From contig NC_056740.1 in NCBI RefSeq assembly GCF_019279795.1, positions 230,301,347-230,365,346 of the forward strand: DNA of 64,000 nucleotides. The letters are read 5' to 3'. Position numbers and translations under genes: made by a program. Shown here in pieces: positions 23,290 to 35,684 of this stretch. The notes under the pieces were generated by a model that saw nothing but the letters and a program-made list of their open reading frames with translations, did no database searches and was not told the origin of the DNA. Source of the DNA: Protopterus annectens (lineage: Eukaryota > Chordata > Ceratodontiformes > Protopteridae). Within the stretch, counting starts at the first letter, position 1. Each line of letters opens with the position of its first letter.

Positions 23290-25520
23290 GTAGCTCTTTC
23301 AGAGTGACTGTGTTTAACTCCATTTCCCATTGGATTCTGAATCTGTCAGCCTAATTTTCTTATTTGCCAAGTATGAATTTGTAAGGGCTACTAATCTATG
23401 CTTTAAATACGTGTCCCCTCCTATTTTCCAAGATCCAGTGAGCAATGAAGGGTAAGCATTCTGCTTTTTATACATGAGTAAATTATGTGCTTCTTGCGAT
23501 AGTTTATATACTTCAGTCCATCCATCCTGCACTCAAAAGCTGTAGGAAAATTCCTGCCAAGAAATAAGATTCCCCTCTATTAATTTTTCCTAATAATGTA
23601 ATCCGTGACTTTCCTCAGACATTGACAGTACTGTGCAGTGAGAAAAGCCAACCTAGGAAAAATTGAATCGGGACTAATTCTTCTAGTTCAGCTATCTGGA
23701 AACGGACAGCAACCCAGTCGTATTTTCCCTCAGACCTGTCAGTGCCCCTTAGGCATTGTAAACAACTGAGAACCTCCAAAACTCACAAGGGCCATAGATT
23801 TCCAGGTTGCTGTATAGATCTTGTAACCACTACCTGCAAATATTTAAACGTGTTCTTGTAGAGAGTTTGAAATCCAAAAGTGTTAACCCCACCACATTTG
23901 GGGGCAAATAAAGCGTCTTTGCTGATATTATTGGTTTTACACAACCATATGATGTTTAATATCTGGCTGTTAATTGTCTCTAAAAACTGCCCCCATGTGA
24001 CTGCAGCAACACTGTGCCTGATGTATTAGCGGTAACACAAAGCAGGCTAATTATTGTATTCTTTGTGTCATATCTAGGCAAAGCATGCACCAGTTTTGCA
24101 GTATATGCTTTATTATATTTATTAATAACTTGTTGACTTCAACTGAAAGTTGCAGTGAAGGGGCTAGATATAGTCTTAAATATTTGGTGATGTAGTTTCC
24201 AAAAACTGGTAACAATGCTTAATCTTAGAGAGCAAGTTAATCCCAATGCATATGTCTTCCCAACATTAATTTTGTATCCTAAAAAAGCATTGGACCCTCA
24301 GATGAGGAGAGATATGGCAACAAATATTCCTTGTATAATGAGGTCTTGTGATATAACCCTCCTAGTGAGTTATCTACAATAGCTGATTGTCTAATTCTTA
24401 CTGAGCAAAGATCCAGATGTAAGGCAAAGAGAAGTGGGGACATGAGGTATCCCTGTCAAGTACCCCTTAACAGTGAGAATGTGGACAAAAGCCTAGCTTG
24501 CTGCTTTACCTTAGCAGTGGTCTCTACAATACTGTCTTTTTAAGACTTCTCTAAAATTGGTGGGAGCAGTATGCTAGTCCGTATTGGCCATAAGTAATTC
24601 CAGATGATGTGGTTAAATGCTTCAGCATCAAAACTATCAAGTTTTTATTCTGTACTCATCCTCAGTTAACATAATTGCTTACAGAAAATTATCAAAGGTT
24701 GGACAGCTAGGAACAAACCCCATTTGATTAAAATGTAGTAAAAAAAGGCAGATTTTGTGAAAGCCTCATGGCCATGATTGACATGAACAGTTTGTAGTCA
24801 TGATTTAAAACGAATATGGGTCTATATGAAGCAAAAGATAATGGGCCTTTATTTGCTTTCAAAATTAAGGATATTACAACTTGATGCCATGACTGTAGAG
24901 GAGATTAACCCTCAAATAATTTATTTGATAATCTTGCAAAGTTGTCTGTAAACTGTGGTCCCGTACTCCATGTAGATCTCTAGTAGTATGTTGTCTGGAC
25001 CAAAGTCTTGCCCTTGGCCAATGTGGTCAGTACCTGTTGAACTTCAGATACAAGTATTGGTCACATGCACACTTCAGTGGTAGGTGGTATTGGAATTTTA
25101 GCTAGGAATTCATCTGCTTTTCACAGGGTGTCTTGATCAAAGGAGGCACTTTTGTAAAATTCAGAGAAATAAAATACAATCTGTTGGTGAATTTCAGCCA
25201 GGGAGTAAATTACCATTTTGACAATGACACAGCTTTGTAACAAATTTGTCACTAGTTGCCATCTAAATCTCAGTGCAAGAAATATTTGTGTTCTTCGAAA
25301 GTTGAGGGCTTGTTTAACGGTTTCTACCTTATATTTATCAGCTCTGTTAAATACTTTCAACCTAAGAATTCTTTTTCTCCTATTTGCCTCCTCTCAATTA
25401 TGCGTCCTTGTTAATCTAGAAATGTTCTTTGTAGGAAGTGCAATTTTGCAACATTCTGACTCTCCCTAGTGCCAGTGTAATCCATCTAAAGGGTCTTTAA
25501 TTCAGATTTAATTATTTCTC
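23290..25520 (-). mobile_element. L1/Tx1-like LINE ORF2, degenerate
   Basis: Read on the minus strand from about 25470, the translation gives FYFSEFYKSASFDQDTL (just before the RT in L1 elements), an IPIPP block, an RT start with VISLILKANKGPLSFASYRPIFVLN-like order, a KGYLTGIPHVPTSL block near 24490 (motif B region), and C-terminal pieces at 23532-23314. Dozens of stops and shifts are present. It differs from the L1 at 3245-5560. The dispersed repeat at 23560-23760 lies within its 3' part. Confidence 0.62.
23560..23762. repeat. Dispersed repeat, copy 2 of a direct pair
   Basis: Partner of 21815-22045, in the same orientation, about 1.75 kb apart. CR1 copy F lies between the two. Confidence 0.65.
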
Positions 25521-25649
25521 ATATTTGTGCTCTTATGACACTGTGTGCCCTTAATTTAGAAACTTTCCATTTAGGTTCATAGGTAGGTACTAGGCTATAG
25601 GCCCAAGGGCCTACATAAGCCTAGCCAACAGAGTTCCCTGGCTTATGCC

Positions 25650-28440
25650 ACCCAAGAAAGTTATTTTTCTGTGCCAGAGAGACGGAAGTGATCCCCAGGG
25701 TGTATTTCCTATTTCCCATCCACTCATCAAGATTTTTCTTGGAGTGCTAATGAAGAACTTTGCTTGACATAGATGGGTAGCCCGTTCCAGAGTATGGGAA
25801 GTCTCTGGGACAGGAATCTATCCCTCCAGCATGTCCTGTTTATTGTGGTGACAAGGTTTACGTCCCTAGAGCATGTAGCTCGGAGGGATTGGGATTTCTT
25901 TAGGTGTAGCATGTCCAACAGCTCTGGGTTTGACATAGCATTATATGTTAGGCAGAGATCACCTCAGAGTAGGCGATATGCTACAGAGTAAAGCTGGAGT
26001 TTTTTGAGGCGGTCAGTGTAGGGCATTTGTTTGAGGCCAGTAATCCTCTTTGTGAGGTTCTTCTGTGGCCTTTCCAGCTGCTGCAGATGTCTTGTGAGGT
26101 ACATTCCAAAAGGGGAATTGTACTCTATAATGGGTCGAATGAGTGTCGAGTAGAGGGGAACAGTGACCTCTTTTTTCCTGGATGAGAACCCTTTTATGAT
26201 GAGGTGTGCCACATAGAAGGATTTCCTGACTACTGTGGCGATGTGACTATCAAAGGAGAGACTACTGTCCACCTGGGTCCCAAGGTCTCTTATGCATTTG
26301 GTGTTAAGTAGATTGCTGCCTATGTGGTAGTTCATGGGTACAGAGTTTTTACCAAAGGGGATGACACTGCAATTTTTGGTATTGAGCTTGAAGCCATGGC
26401 TCTGACACCAGGCATCTGTCTCAGTGAGGCCCTTCTGTAGGATGTTCACATCATTTGGGGACTTGACTATGGCTCCTAGTTTGCAGTCATCTGTGAACTT
26501 CATTAGCCAGAGGCCTTCTGTGTTAGCCTGTACTTAGAGAAGTAGATACCAAACAGGAGAGGTCCCAGGACAGAACCCTGTGGGTACTCTACTTGTCACT
26601 ACTTTGAGGTCAGATTTGGAGTCTGCAACTTTTACAGTGTGGGTTCTGTCAGTGAGCCAGTTGACAATCTATCTTGTGATGTAGGGATTTATACCTAGTT
26701 TAGCTATAATTCCAGAATGGGGGATGATGTTGAAAGCCTTGGCGAGGTCAAGATAGGCTGTGTGAACCACCTAACCCTCATTTACGGCTTTGGTGACTGC
26801 CTCAAAGAAGTCGATCAGGTTCAGGAGGCATGATCTGCCTTTCACAAACCCAAACTGGGTGGGATCCAGAGTTTGGAGGTTACCAGTGTCTTTGTTTAGG
26901 AGTTTCATGATAATACGTTCCATGGCCTTGCAGACCAGGCTCATCAGGCTAATAGGTCAATAATTCCTGGGATCAGTGGTGGCTCCCCCTTTGTGGAGTG
27001 GGATAACTGTTGCTGTGCACCATTCAGTGGGCATAAAGCCTGATGCAAGGCTGTTATTGAACATGGTGCTTAAGTGGGGAGCCAGTTTGTTCTGAAATTC
27101 ATGTAAAACGTAGCCTGGGATGTTGTCTGGTCCCATGGATGCTGTGTTTTTGGCTTTAGAGAGTGCAACTTTTACCTGTGTAGTTGTGATTACAGGGACT
27201 CTGCATTCTTCCTGTATAGATATGGGCCCTTTAGGGGGTGAGGGGGGGGGGAGTTAGCACTGAACCTATCTGCCAGGATGTTGGCAATATCAGATGGTTC
27301 TGTAATTTTCTTGCCTTTATGCTGTAACTCAGAGCAGATCTGGGTGTTGCCATCGAGATTCTTGACATAGCTATAGAATGCTTTGTGGTTGTCCTTGGAA
27401 TTAGTGGTGATTTTGTTTTCATAGCTAGCTTTGGAGGATCTTATAAGGGATCTCAGCTTCTTAGTGAGACTGACCAGGGACCTCCTCCACTCATGAGATT
27501 TTACTCTCTTTTGCAGCAGTTTCTTCCTTCTGTTGTACAGTTTGTTTATGGCAGGGGACCACCAGATTGGCTTCCTTTTTTTGGAGGATAGCGTCTTGGT
27601 TCTGTTTGGGATAGCACAATCCATGCACTCGTGTAAGTGCTTATAGATTGTATTTGTGTAGGATTCAGCAGTTATAACTGTATTGTCCATCTGCATGGGT
27701 GTCATGAAGTTCACCACTTCTGTCTTAAGCATGAAGTTGGCTTTGGAGAAATTTTTTACTGTGGTTTCCTTAATGGGGGGTGGGGGCGGGATGTGGATAT
27801 CAAGGGTGATTAGCTTATGATCGGATCAGACCAACGAGGAGTTGACTTCAGGTGTGGAACACCAGTCACTCATGTTGGTAATGAGTAGGTCTAGGATATT
27901 GTTGTCCCTGGTGGGGGTGTGGATAAGTTGATCCAGGGCATTGGAGTTTATGAATTCCAGAAAGCATTGAGCTAAGGAGTTGGTACACGAGTAGTTTTCC
28001 CAGTTAATGGTGGGGTAGTTGAAGTCGCCCATTATTAGGGTGTTTGGTTGAACCCTAATATTTTCCAGTACATCAAGAAAAGAGGAGTGGGAATCCTGGG
28101 GCTTAGTGGGGGATTTGTAGCAAGCTACAATTTGGATTGCAGCAGTTTTGCCCAGAGTTAGTTGCACTTGGATAACCTCGGATGCATTATGCTGAGCAAC
28201 TAGCCTGGAGGTGTGGATATCCTTAATGAATATGGACACATCCCCGCCTTGGTGTTTCAGTCCAGGTTACATGGCCAAAAAGTGTGGTATGAGTTATAGC
28301 CTGGTAGTGCAGGGGTGCTCTCTGGAGCCTTGAACCAGGTCTCCGTCACTGCACAGATATCGATGTTCTCCATTTTAAGGAGTGCCTCGAGTGAGTGCAT
28401 TTTGAGATTGACTTCTAGCACTGAGTAGCATTACCCTCAG
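25650..28440 (-). pseudogene. CR1 copy E ORF2 (endonuclease-RT), broken
   Basis: ORF2 of CR1 elements nicks the target DNA and reverse-transcribes the element RNA. Surviving open pieces are 28239-27826 (endonuclease: NTLIMGDFNYPTINWENY and NNILDLLITNM), 27732-27190 (linker: KRKPIWWSPAINKLYNRRKKL) and 26503-25964 (after RT motif C: DDCKLGAIV, then STLIRPIIEYNSPFGMYL and RHLQQLERP). RT motifs A and B at about 26900-26560 are visible only across frameshifts. About six disruptions separate the pieces, so no functional enzyme can be made from this copy. Confidence 0.88.
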
Positions 28441-28494
28441 TTTTTGCTTTCCTGTTCCTGTTATGGTAGTGAATTTGTTATTTGAACCTTGCCT

Positions 28495-29435
28495 AAAAAA
28501 GGCACTATAGGGACAGCAAGAACCTTAGCCAGTATCCGGAATCCCAGGGGTGACAGGTGCAGGCCATCTGTGACAAAGCATCATGGTCTGTTGACCATGT
28601 CATCCCAAACAGACAGATACTGGATCCCCTTAGAATGACACCAGAAGCTTAGCCAATTGTTGAAGTCAATCATTTTGTCCTTGAACTGCGGTATCATTCT
28701 GGGAGATGGCAGAATGCTACTCAGGGCTAGGGTCATACCTGCCTGGGCTACAAGATCAGAGAGCTCTTCCATGTCTCTCTTCATGTAGTCCAGGGAGGTA
28801 CATCTCAGGTCATTCACACCAACATGGACAATGACAGAGTCATATTTGTACTTGTTGTGGAGTGACCTGAGTGTGTGGGTTATGTGGTGGATCCTGGCAC
28901 TCGACAGGCAGCTGACAATAACCTTCTTCTTGTTTAACCTGGTGAGTGGAACATCAGTGTGCCCGACTATGGAGTCACCTATGACCAGTGTGTTGGGTAT
29001 GTTGTTTTGCCTTATTGGCTGTGGTTGAGTGGCACACTGAGTCTGTGGGCTTTGTGTCATTTGGGTTGTGTTGGGGAATGGAGGTTACTTGCATTTCTGC
29101 TTTGGAGGTCTCTCTTGGTTAGATTATTATTGGGAGGCTTCACGAATGTTTGTGTGTTACTATGTGTGGATTTTGGTGGTGTAGATTTAGAGAGACAATG
29201 TGATGAGTGTGGTGTGGTGCAAATGTTTACCTTCTCCTCATGACTGTCAAGTTCAGCCTTGGCTGGAGAGAGCTTTACCTCCGGTTTGGATCGATAAGTG
29301 CATCTCACAGGTTGTAGTGTTGGGTGGTAGGAGGAGAGGGTTGTCTGTGTACATGAGGCAATTTCTACATTGCCTTAAGATGCCCAGATTTATCAGATAG
29401 ACAAGAGAGAACACTGGGAGCTGACCCTTGGACAT
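28495..29435 (-). pseudogene. CR1 copy E ORF1 (Cys pairs plus SGNH esterase), broken
   Basis: ORF1 of CR1 elements is an RNA-binding and esterase-like protein of the retrotransposition particle. The minus strand starts with MSKGQLPVFS and CRNCLMYTDNPLLLPP. After frameshifts it gives the esterase at 29060-28581: TLVIGDSIVGHTDVPL (block I with nucleophile Ser), VIVHVGVNDLR (block III with GxND) and ILPSPRMIPQ. An in-frame stop follows DDMVNRP near 28581, before the DxxH block. Confidence 0.85.
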
Positions 29436-29837
29436 GCCTGAATAAAAAACTATTTTCCTCTAGGTAAGTGAGGAAAGTGAGTACAAGAGCTGATTTTCTC
29501 TAAGCAAGTGAGAAAAGTAAGTACAAAAATTGTTTTCCTCTAGGTAATGAGGAAGATTGAGTGCTATAGTAATTAGTAGCTTATTTAGTGCTTACAAGTT
29601 ATGAACAAGTGCTGAGTATGAATAAGCAAATTTAAGTGCTAAAACTAAGAATCTGTATCTGCACTAGACTAGTTACAGGACAGAAACAAGTGCAAATGCA
29701 GGCTTTCAAATCAGAAAGTTGAGAGAGATGGAAGAGATTGCCCAAATGGCCAATAACTACAATTTCTGGGCCAGAACCACTCCTTATGTGGTAGACAGGT
29801 TACCTAGTACTTGCCACTCCCACTGATAAGTGGGGAT

Positions 29838-30328
29838 AAGTTAAAGGTAAGCTGTAGGGAAGTCATAACACTGGCAAGTAAACAAGCTTTATCTCAAGTG
29901 CCTTTTCCTGATCTATTTGTATCTTTAATGATGATTGTGCATGATCCGATAAAGTTATTGGGTCATATGTGTTACTCCAGCATCTTTCTCCCTGGAGGTA
30001 TAGTATTTATTAATTGTGGAATAAGTGGCAAACTGATATTAACAGCAGATATACAACCTTAGGTGATAGCTTAAGCTAGTTGTGTGTCTACCATTCCCAT
30101 GGCCTCACTAAATTTCCTAAGCTTTTTCCTAATGCTGGAGTAAATAGCCTCTGAGGACCTGAGTGTACTTCTGTCTTGTGCAAACTGTTCTCCAGTCTCC
30201 TGCTCGATACTCTCCCTTCTTGAAATGCGATTCATTCTGGCAGCATAATGAGTAATTCAGTGGTTTTGTCATGTGAGGGATGCAAGCACTTGCCAGTGTT
30301 ATGACTTCCCTACAGCTTACCTTTTGCA
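29838..30328. repeat. Inverted repeat of about 35 bp bounding 490 bp
   Basis: 29840-29874 reads aaaggtaagctgtagggaag then tcataacactggcaagt. The exact reverse complement lies at about 30292-30327. The interior has no convincing gene. This fits a small TIR element just upstream of the 5' end of CR1 copy E. Confidence 0.65.
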
Positions 30329-31559
30329 TATATCCACCCACCTCATCAACAAGTTATTTTAGCAGATCAAATGGAAGCCACTACTGATGAAGAATACAAC
30401 TTCTTCCTGCTGTACTCACCGAAAATAAAATTGTCACAAAAACGTTTTTGATCTTAAATGCTCTTGTGCACCAAAATGAGTCTCCTGTAATAGAGCAAAA
30501 TGTGGTCACTGCTGCCTCAGATAAGTCATTAGTCAAGCTCCTTTTACTGCATTTGTAAGGCCATTTGTGTTCAAGGCCACTGTTTTGTATCTACTCACCC
30601 CTGTTAAATTCATTTATTACACTGTTGCCTGTAGACCGCCAGCAAACTGTTTCATCATGCAGGGTAACAGAGCTTTACTCTTCTGCCACTCAGTGTACTC
30701 CAATGAGACAAAAACAAACCTTTCAAACCAGTCTAACAACATCTATTAAGGTTTTTTTTATAAACTATTTGCATATCAACAGATTTAACTTCCAAGGGTG
30801 GGTGATGGTTTCCTCATCTTCGGGTGACCATCTAAGAGTGTTTAGCACCCCATCATCAGGTAAGCCAAGGGTCATGCATGTTACAGCCTTATGGCCCTGC
30901 AGGTTACACATCAAAAAGTGCTAACAGACATGTGCTGCCCCTGCCATCCTAACATGTGGCCATTGATGCCATATTGCTGAGTGACTCATGCTGGATAGAG
31001 ACCGTTCTGGAATTTTTATACAGATAAATCCAATATGATTCTCTCAAGTATTTCTGCCTGTGTAAATCATAGACCCAAAAATCACTTTAAATATTACTCC
31101 TTATAACCATGAGTTACTTGTCCAAGGGATTTAGACAGAGTTCAAAGATGGATTCTGAATTTTATCACCATGGATTGAATAAAGTCCTGCACATGTATAA
31201 GGAACTATCCTGCTAGTTTGGCCTTAAACAAAATGTTCACTTTCTTTTCCACTAGTAATGTTGAAATGTCAGAGACATTGCTTACAGTGGAATCCTTGTT
31301 GCTCATGTAGTGGTTGACTGCTGAGTGGCAAGCTTTCAAAGCACATAACCTATGGACTGTTTCTAATGGCATGTGCAAAGATGTGCAAACTACCTGGTAA
31401 CCATACCTTTAAGATGTCCGAGTATAGCAGTCTCTGTTTCTATTTATTTCTCATGCAGATGACTATCACTTCTGTGAAAGCTGTTCTTTGGGCTCTTGTT
31501 GACTATTGGACTTGGAGTCCATATCTTAGATAGAACTTTCCCTATCTGAGTGAATAGCT
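30329..31559. other. Gene-free stretch, possibly L1 5' or ORF1 debris
   Basis: No firm reading frame. The right end joins the L1 ORF1-like remnant; the rest is unassigned intronic sequence. Confidence 0.4.
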
Positions 31560-32050
31560 GGCAAACCAGAACATCAGTGATCTCAAAAATCTAGACCTAT
31601 TTGAGTTAGTTAGAAACACCTGATACCCTCTAACAAATATCTACCCAGAGATTCCACCAACTTTTGCGTAACATACAAGCCATAATTCTTTTTCTCTACA
31701 CCTTCAGGGATGCCCATTAGTTTGATGCTGCTGTGTACTCCGTTCTTGTCTCTGCAGCTTCCATTTGCTGTTTTACCATCTGTGAGTCAGGTGCATGTTG
31801 AATCTGATCTAAGTAATCTGACATAGCTGTTTCTAAGTATTTTATCTTACTATCATTTCTGGCCATTTGTTCCAACAGGGGGGCATTCTTGTTTGCATTT
31901 TGGACATTAGCATTATAAATTTGTTGTCCAGGCCCTCTACATGATTGATCCCCAGTAGCACGTTGCACCATGATTTCCAGGCCAGTGATGGGTTCTTGCT
32001 TAGAGTCTAAAATCAATGTCTGAACAGTCTTCTATCTGTTTTCTCTTTTT
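31560..32050 (-). mobile_element. L1 ORF1-like remnant (coiled-coil and RRM junction)
   Basis: The minus strand from 32016 gives a heptad-rich region (KIKYLETAMSDYLDQ, QMVKQQMEAAETRTEY), then in a shifted frame an MGIPEGVEKKNYGLYV-like block. That block matches the ENRSRRxN..GIPE junction of L1 ORF1 proteins, which bind L1 RNA. It is decayed, with no ORF2 in continuity. Confidence 0.55.
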
Positions 32051-32884
32051 TTGTCATCTATCTAATCTTTCTAGCTTATTGGGTTTATTTCCCAGCTAAT
32101 AGCCTTATCCTCCATGCAAAATGCTAAAAAATAATAATAGGCATTGGAGGGGGGAGAGCTGCACAGTTCTGTGGTCTTCACATGGCTAGAAGTTCCAGTT
32201 AGATTGCTTTTGTATTTTTATGATGTCTCACTGTATTGTACTTGACAAATGTAACTCACTATGAAATTGTGTAACCTCCAATTGGCTTGGGCTGTAGTTG
32301 AAAATGGACTTGCAGACCAGTCAATCAACCTGGTCAACAAATTAAATAAAACTCTGTAAAACCAGAGCCTCAGTTGATACTTGTGACATAGTATGTAGAC
32401 CTCAGACTGACGCTGACTAACAACAGTAAAGGAAACTTTTAGAATCACCACACCATTGCAGTGGGGAAGGTCCATCATAAAAGAATAGCTGGAGTTAACA
32501 ATCAACCAAGCCAGACTTAAACCACCTTAAGGTAAACATAATGACTTGAAAACTCCAAAAGCAGCTTAGTAATTGATGATTCCATTGTGTGAAAAAGACG
32601 CACACCTGTAAGGAGGCTGAAGGAGTGCCCTGTCTGGTATGATAAGGCAAACTCCCGTGCGCGCGCACACAAGTTACTACTGAAAAAATGAAAGAGCTAA
32701 AAAAACTGAACAAAATATGCATCTTTAAATGATTGAAAAAGGAATGCAGCAAAATGATTGAAAAAGGAGTGCAGCAAAATGAGCATTTGTGGCCACTTAC
32801 ACCCATTATCCATTGTGCTAACAGCTGCTCACTTGCCCCTACAGTTCCTTTTCTACTGTTTCTTGTATTTGTCAAGGTAAGCTC
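32051..32884. other. Gene-free stretch with small repeats
   Basis: Contains an alternating purine-pyrimidine tract (gtgcgcgcgcacaca at about 32657-32671) and a 25 bp tandem duplication at about 32727-32777 (gattgaaaaaggaatgcagc unit). No gene recognised. Confidence 0.6.
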
Positions 32885-34150
32885 CATAAAATGGGAATAA
32901 TTTCTGTGCAAAAAGAAAAGAGATTTGTTATCCCAATAATTCTGATAGAATTAAGCCAGTACGAGAATGGAAAAAAGAGATTTTTGCCAGTATGGATGAC
33001 TGCAACTAGGGGTACAGAAAATGGCAAGAGGGAGCTAGAATTAAATGGAGAAACCTTGAAAAGGAATCAAGATATTGGGGGCAAATTACTTCAGCAGGCA
33101 AGGTTAAAAGAGTGGGTTGAGGCCAAGAAGACATTGAGATTGCAGGCTAGACACTGCTTTCCTACCATGGCTTGATCTCAGAGTACAGGCAAAGGGAAAG
33201 GGGATAGGGCATTTTTTAAGTGAAAGACTTGCTCTGGTATAGTTTAATATAGAATATATGCAGCAGTTAAAAAGGGATAATTAGACTGCATGAAATATTG
33301 CATGATAACTATAAGAATCAATCAGAGGAGGTTAGAAAAGATTGGGAATAGAGACTGGAAAAGCAATTTACAAGAAAACAATGGGAAGCCATATGTATGG
33401 CCCAATTATGCAACCACATCCAGAAGATTTAATAAATGTCTAATAAATACATAAATCTCTGCTTGAAGGTCTTTGCATGGGTATTTTTGTACCCCAAGCA
33501 GTCTTCAAAGAATTTTTCCTCGGGTAGATAGCAAATGTTTGGAGGTGTCATGAAGAAGAAGTAGATAACTGGGAACATATGTTCTGAGAGTGTAATGAGT
33601 TGACAGATTTTAAAAAGTCCCTGCAGAGTAATCTAACAGAAATATTGGGAGAACAAATGGCTGTAAGTAAGGAAATGATTCTTTGGAGCTGGGATACGTG
33701 ATCTGAATTGCCTAGACATAGCAATGCCTTAAGTTTTATTCTGGTGGCTGCCAAAAAAAGCAATTGCTAGAAAATGGAATTCAAAGCCTACACCAACAGT
33801 ATCTGAGGTACTGAATATTATAAAAGAACTGGAAGAGGTATCTTTAGAAAAGGGAAGGAGCAAATTACATACAAGTAAATGGAAATTGTGGGAATATGTT
33901 CAGGAGGAGAAGCAGGAGTTGAGGTTTTAAGGGAAAGTAGGAATTCAGCATTTTTTTAATGTTGGACTGATAGTAGTGAAGAAAATATATGTGATGTATA
34001 TTGTATTTACATGGAAAATATTAAAATGGTTATCTTTCTGCTAATGCATGTTTGCTGTGTCTTAAGTAATAATCTAATAAGTGTGTTTAAAAAAGAATTT
34101 CAGTGGAAAAAGCTGCTTAAATTCAGACATATCACAGAAGAAAGTGTTTG
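32885..34150 (+). mobile_element. L1-clade LINE, 3' end of ORF2 and 3' UTR
   Basis: The plus strand at about 33290-33610 gives NYKNQSEEVRKDWE, QFTRKQWEAICM, then a YxTP-like and Cys-rich C-terminus (QMFGGVMKKK, GNICSE). This matches the C-terminal region of the L1 at 3783-4060 block for block. It is full of stops and followed by a probable 3' UTR. It is 5'-truncated. Confidence 0.72.
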
Positions 34151-35581
34151 ACCTGGATTCTTTTTAAACACCTTTGATAATTCTCATATTTTAAATGACA
34201 CAGGTGCACACACAACACTAATAGAAAACTAAACAAACCGTAATTACATTTAAACATTCCTTTGTAAATTGAATGGCAGTTGTATGGGTCACAGGCATTT
34301 TAAAATGTCTCTAGACCCTGATAACATTTCATTTTGCTCCAGTTTGTATTGTTCTTATATCTATCATTAGTTGTAAATCCTCAACAAAGTAATTGTTGAA
34401 CTTAATGCATGTACAAGGCTTTCAGTTTGTAGTACTTCAAGAACTGACAGACCCTCAGAGGTGGTAAAGCTGTCTCAATAAACCAGGAGCTGTAGCTGAC
34501 AGAACTTGTCAAATACCATGCAAACTACTGTTATTCATCAGTGTCATTACTAGAAAGGTGTTTGTGTATTTTCCTGATTGCTGGATACATGTATTTGCTC
34601 AAAAGTATTTTATCTTTATAATTTCTGTTATCTCTGTCTTTATAGTACTACAAATTAGATCCAAACGCCTGTTCTTAAATTTATGATTGTTTTTGTTTGT
34701 TGAGGCACAGATGGCTTTGTGTATTACATTTTCACACTTCTGTTGTATTGCTGCTCCTTGATTTTTTTCATGTAACATAAAACATTTTAACCAAAACCAT
34801 AAAACAACACTTGACTGTAAAGATATCACTACAAAAAAGAATGCCTTTAGCAAATGCATCACTATCCAAAAAAAAGTGACGCCAATACTGCTTTTCTCTC
34901 TCTATACAACAAAAGCAATGGAGAAATGTTTTACCACACTGTGCACATTTTTATAGCAACTGCTGTCATACACAGGCAGTCCTCAGTCTTGCTGAAGACT
35001 ATGGACAAGTACCTGTTAGGAAGAACTACATTTTTCACTGTGTCTGTGGTATGTCAGACAGGTGGAGAGAGCTTTCTCTGCCAAAGCATACAATAGGTTA
35101 AGCTTGGGGTATCAGAGAAAAGCCTGGTGCATAATAAAAATTATGTTTAAAAGATTAGTTTTATATGTATGTATGTATTTATCCATTTTCATTTGGTAAC
35201 AATGGAGGTGGGCTGGTCACAAACTCCTTTTCAACTACAGCCTGACACAGACAAGTATGCAGTGATAAAATAATTGTATATATACTTAACAGATACACTT
35301 GTAGTAAAGAGAGTTCATTGCATGATTTCCTAATAAGTGCAATTAAAGTAAATGGATATTAAAATGTAATAAAATATATCTGAGCAATGTTTTCTAATCT
35401 AATAAAAAGGGAATGGTTTTAGAAGAGTTGCATTCTATGCAGATGGAGGGGAGTAGGTAGAATTAGAAAAGAAACCTTTATACTGACTGTAACATGTACA
35501 ACTTACAACTATTATTTTTATGAGTATGTGTTGTGCAGATGCATTGCTAATGTTCTTAACAGTGTTTTGTTTCTGCTTTAG
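34151..35581 (+). other. PCSK6 intron, no feature recognised
   Basis: AT-rich sequence up to the splice acceptor at 35581. No repeat family or extra exon recognised. Confidence 0.6.
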
Positions 35582-35684
35582 GACCTTGTCATCAAGAATG
35601 TGGAGGACAGGGATGTGATGGCCCTGATGCTCATCACTGCTGGGACTGTATACATTACAGTATTGGAAGTACCAAATCGGGCAG
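35582..35684 (+). CDS. PCSK6: PCSK6 (PACE4) internal exon: start of the Cys-rich domain
   Basis: This exon encodes the first furin-like cysteine-rich repeat of PCSK6, the module that tethers the protease to the cell surface and matrix. The reading starts by completing a Gly codon from the previous exon and gives GPCHQECGGQGCDGPDA followed by HHCWDC, the conserved C-x3-C-x4-C-DGP-x-C-x2-C spacing. The acceptor (tctgctttag) ends at 35581 and the donor gtaccg starts at 35685. The 103 bp exon enters in phase 1, matching the exon ending at 16945, and leaves in phase 2. CHxECGxxGCDGP and the GS-K-S-R end look like PCSK6; the leading GPC resembles PCSK5. Matching phase, orientation and order with the previous exon make one gene the simplest reading. 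Confidence 0.88.

Larger units (their letters stand above)
25585..29800 (-). mobile_element. CR1-like LINE copy E, near full length
   Basis: A 4.2 kb copy with all parts present on the minus strand: 5' UTR (about 29800-29436), ORF1 with N-terminal Cys pairs and SGNH esterase (29435-28495), ORF2 endonuclease and RT (about 28440-25650), and a 3' UTR ending in the family terminus at 25585. All reading frames are broken by scattered stops and frameshifts. It lies antisense in the PCSK6 intron. Confidence 0.92.
16946..35581 (+). other. PCSK6: PCSK6 intron of 18,636 bp between two recognised exons
   Basis: The intron is bounded by a gtaagc donor and a tttag acceptor. It is filled with CR1, L1, MITE-like and simple repeats in both orientations. 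I recognised no extra coding exon in it: in the mammalian proteins the P-domain end and first Cys-rich repeat are adjacent, so none is expected. Confidence 0.85.

Noticed and set aside
30565-30924. A 119-codon plus-strand gene
   Set aside because: It has no known motif and lies in repeat debris; an overlapping frame is equally open at its start.
35582-35684. Assignment of this exon to PCSK5
   Set aside because: The GPC start fits PCSK5, but the rest and the partner exon at 16769 fit PCSK6, and the splice phases join them.
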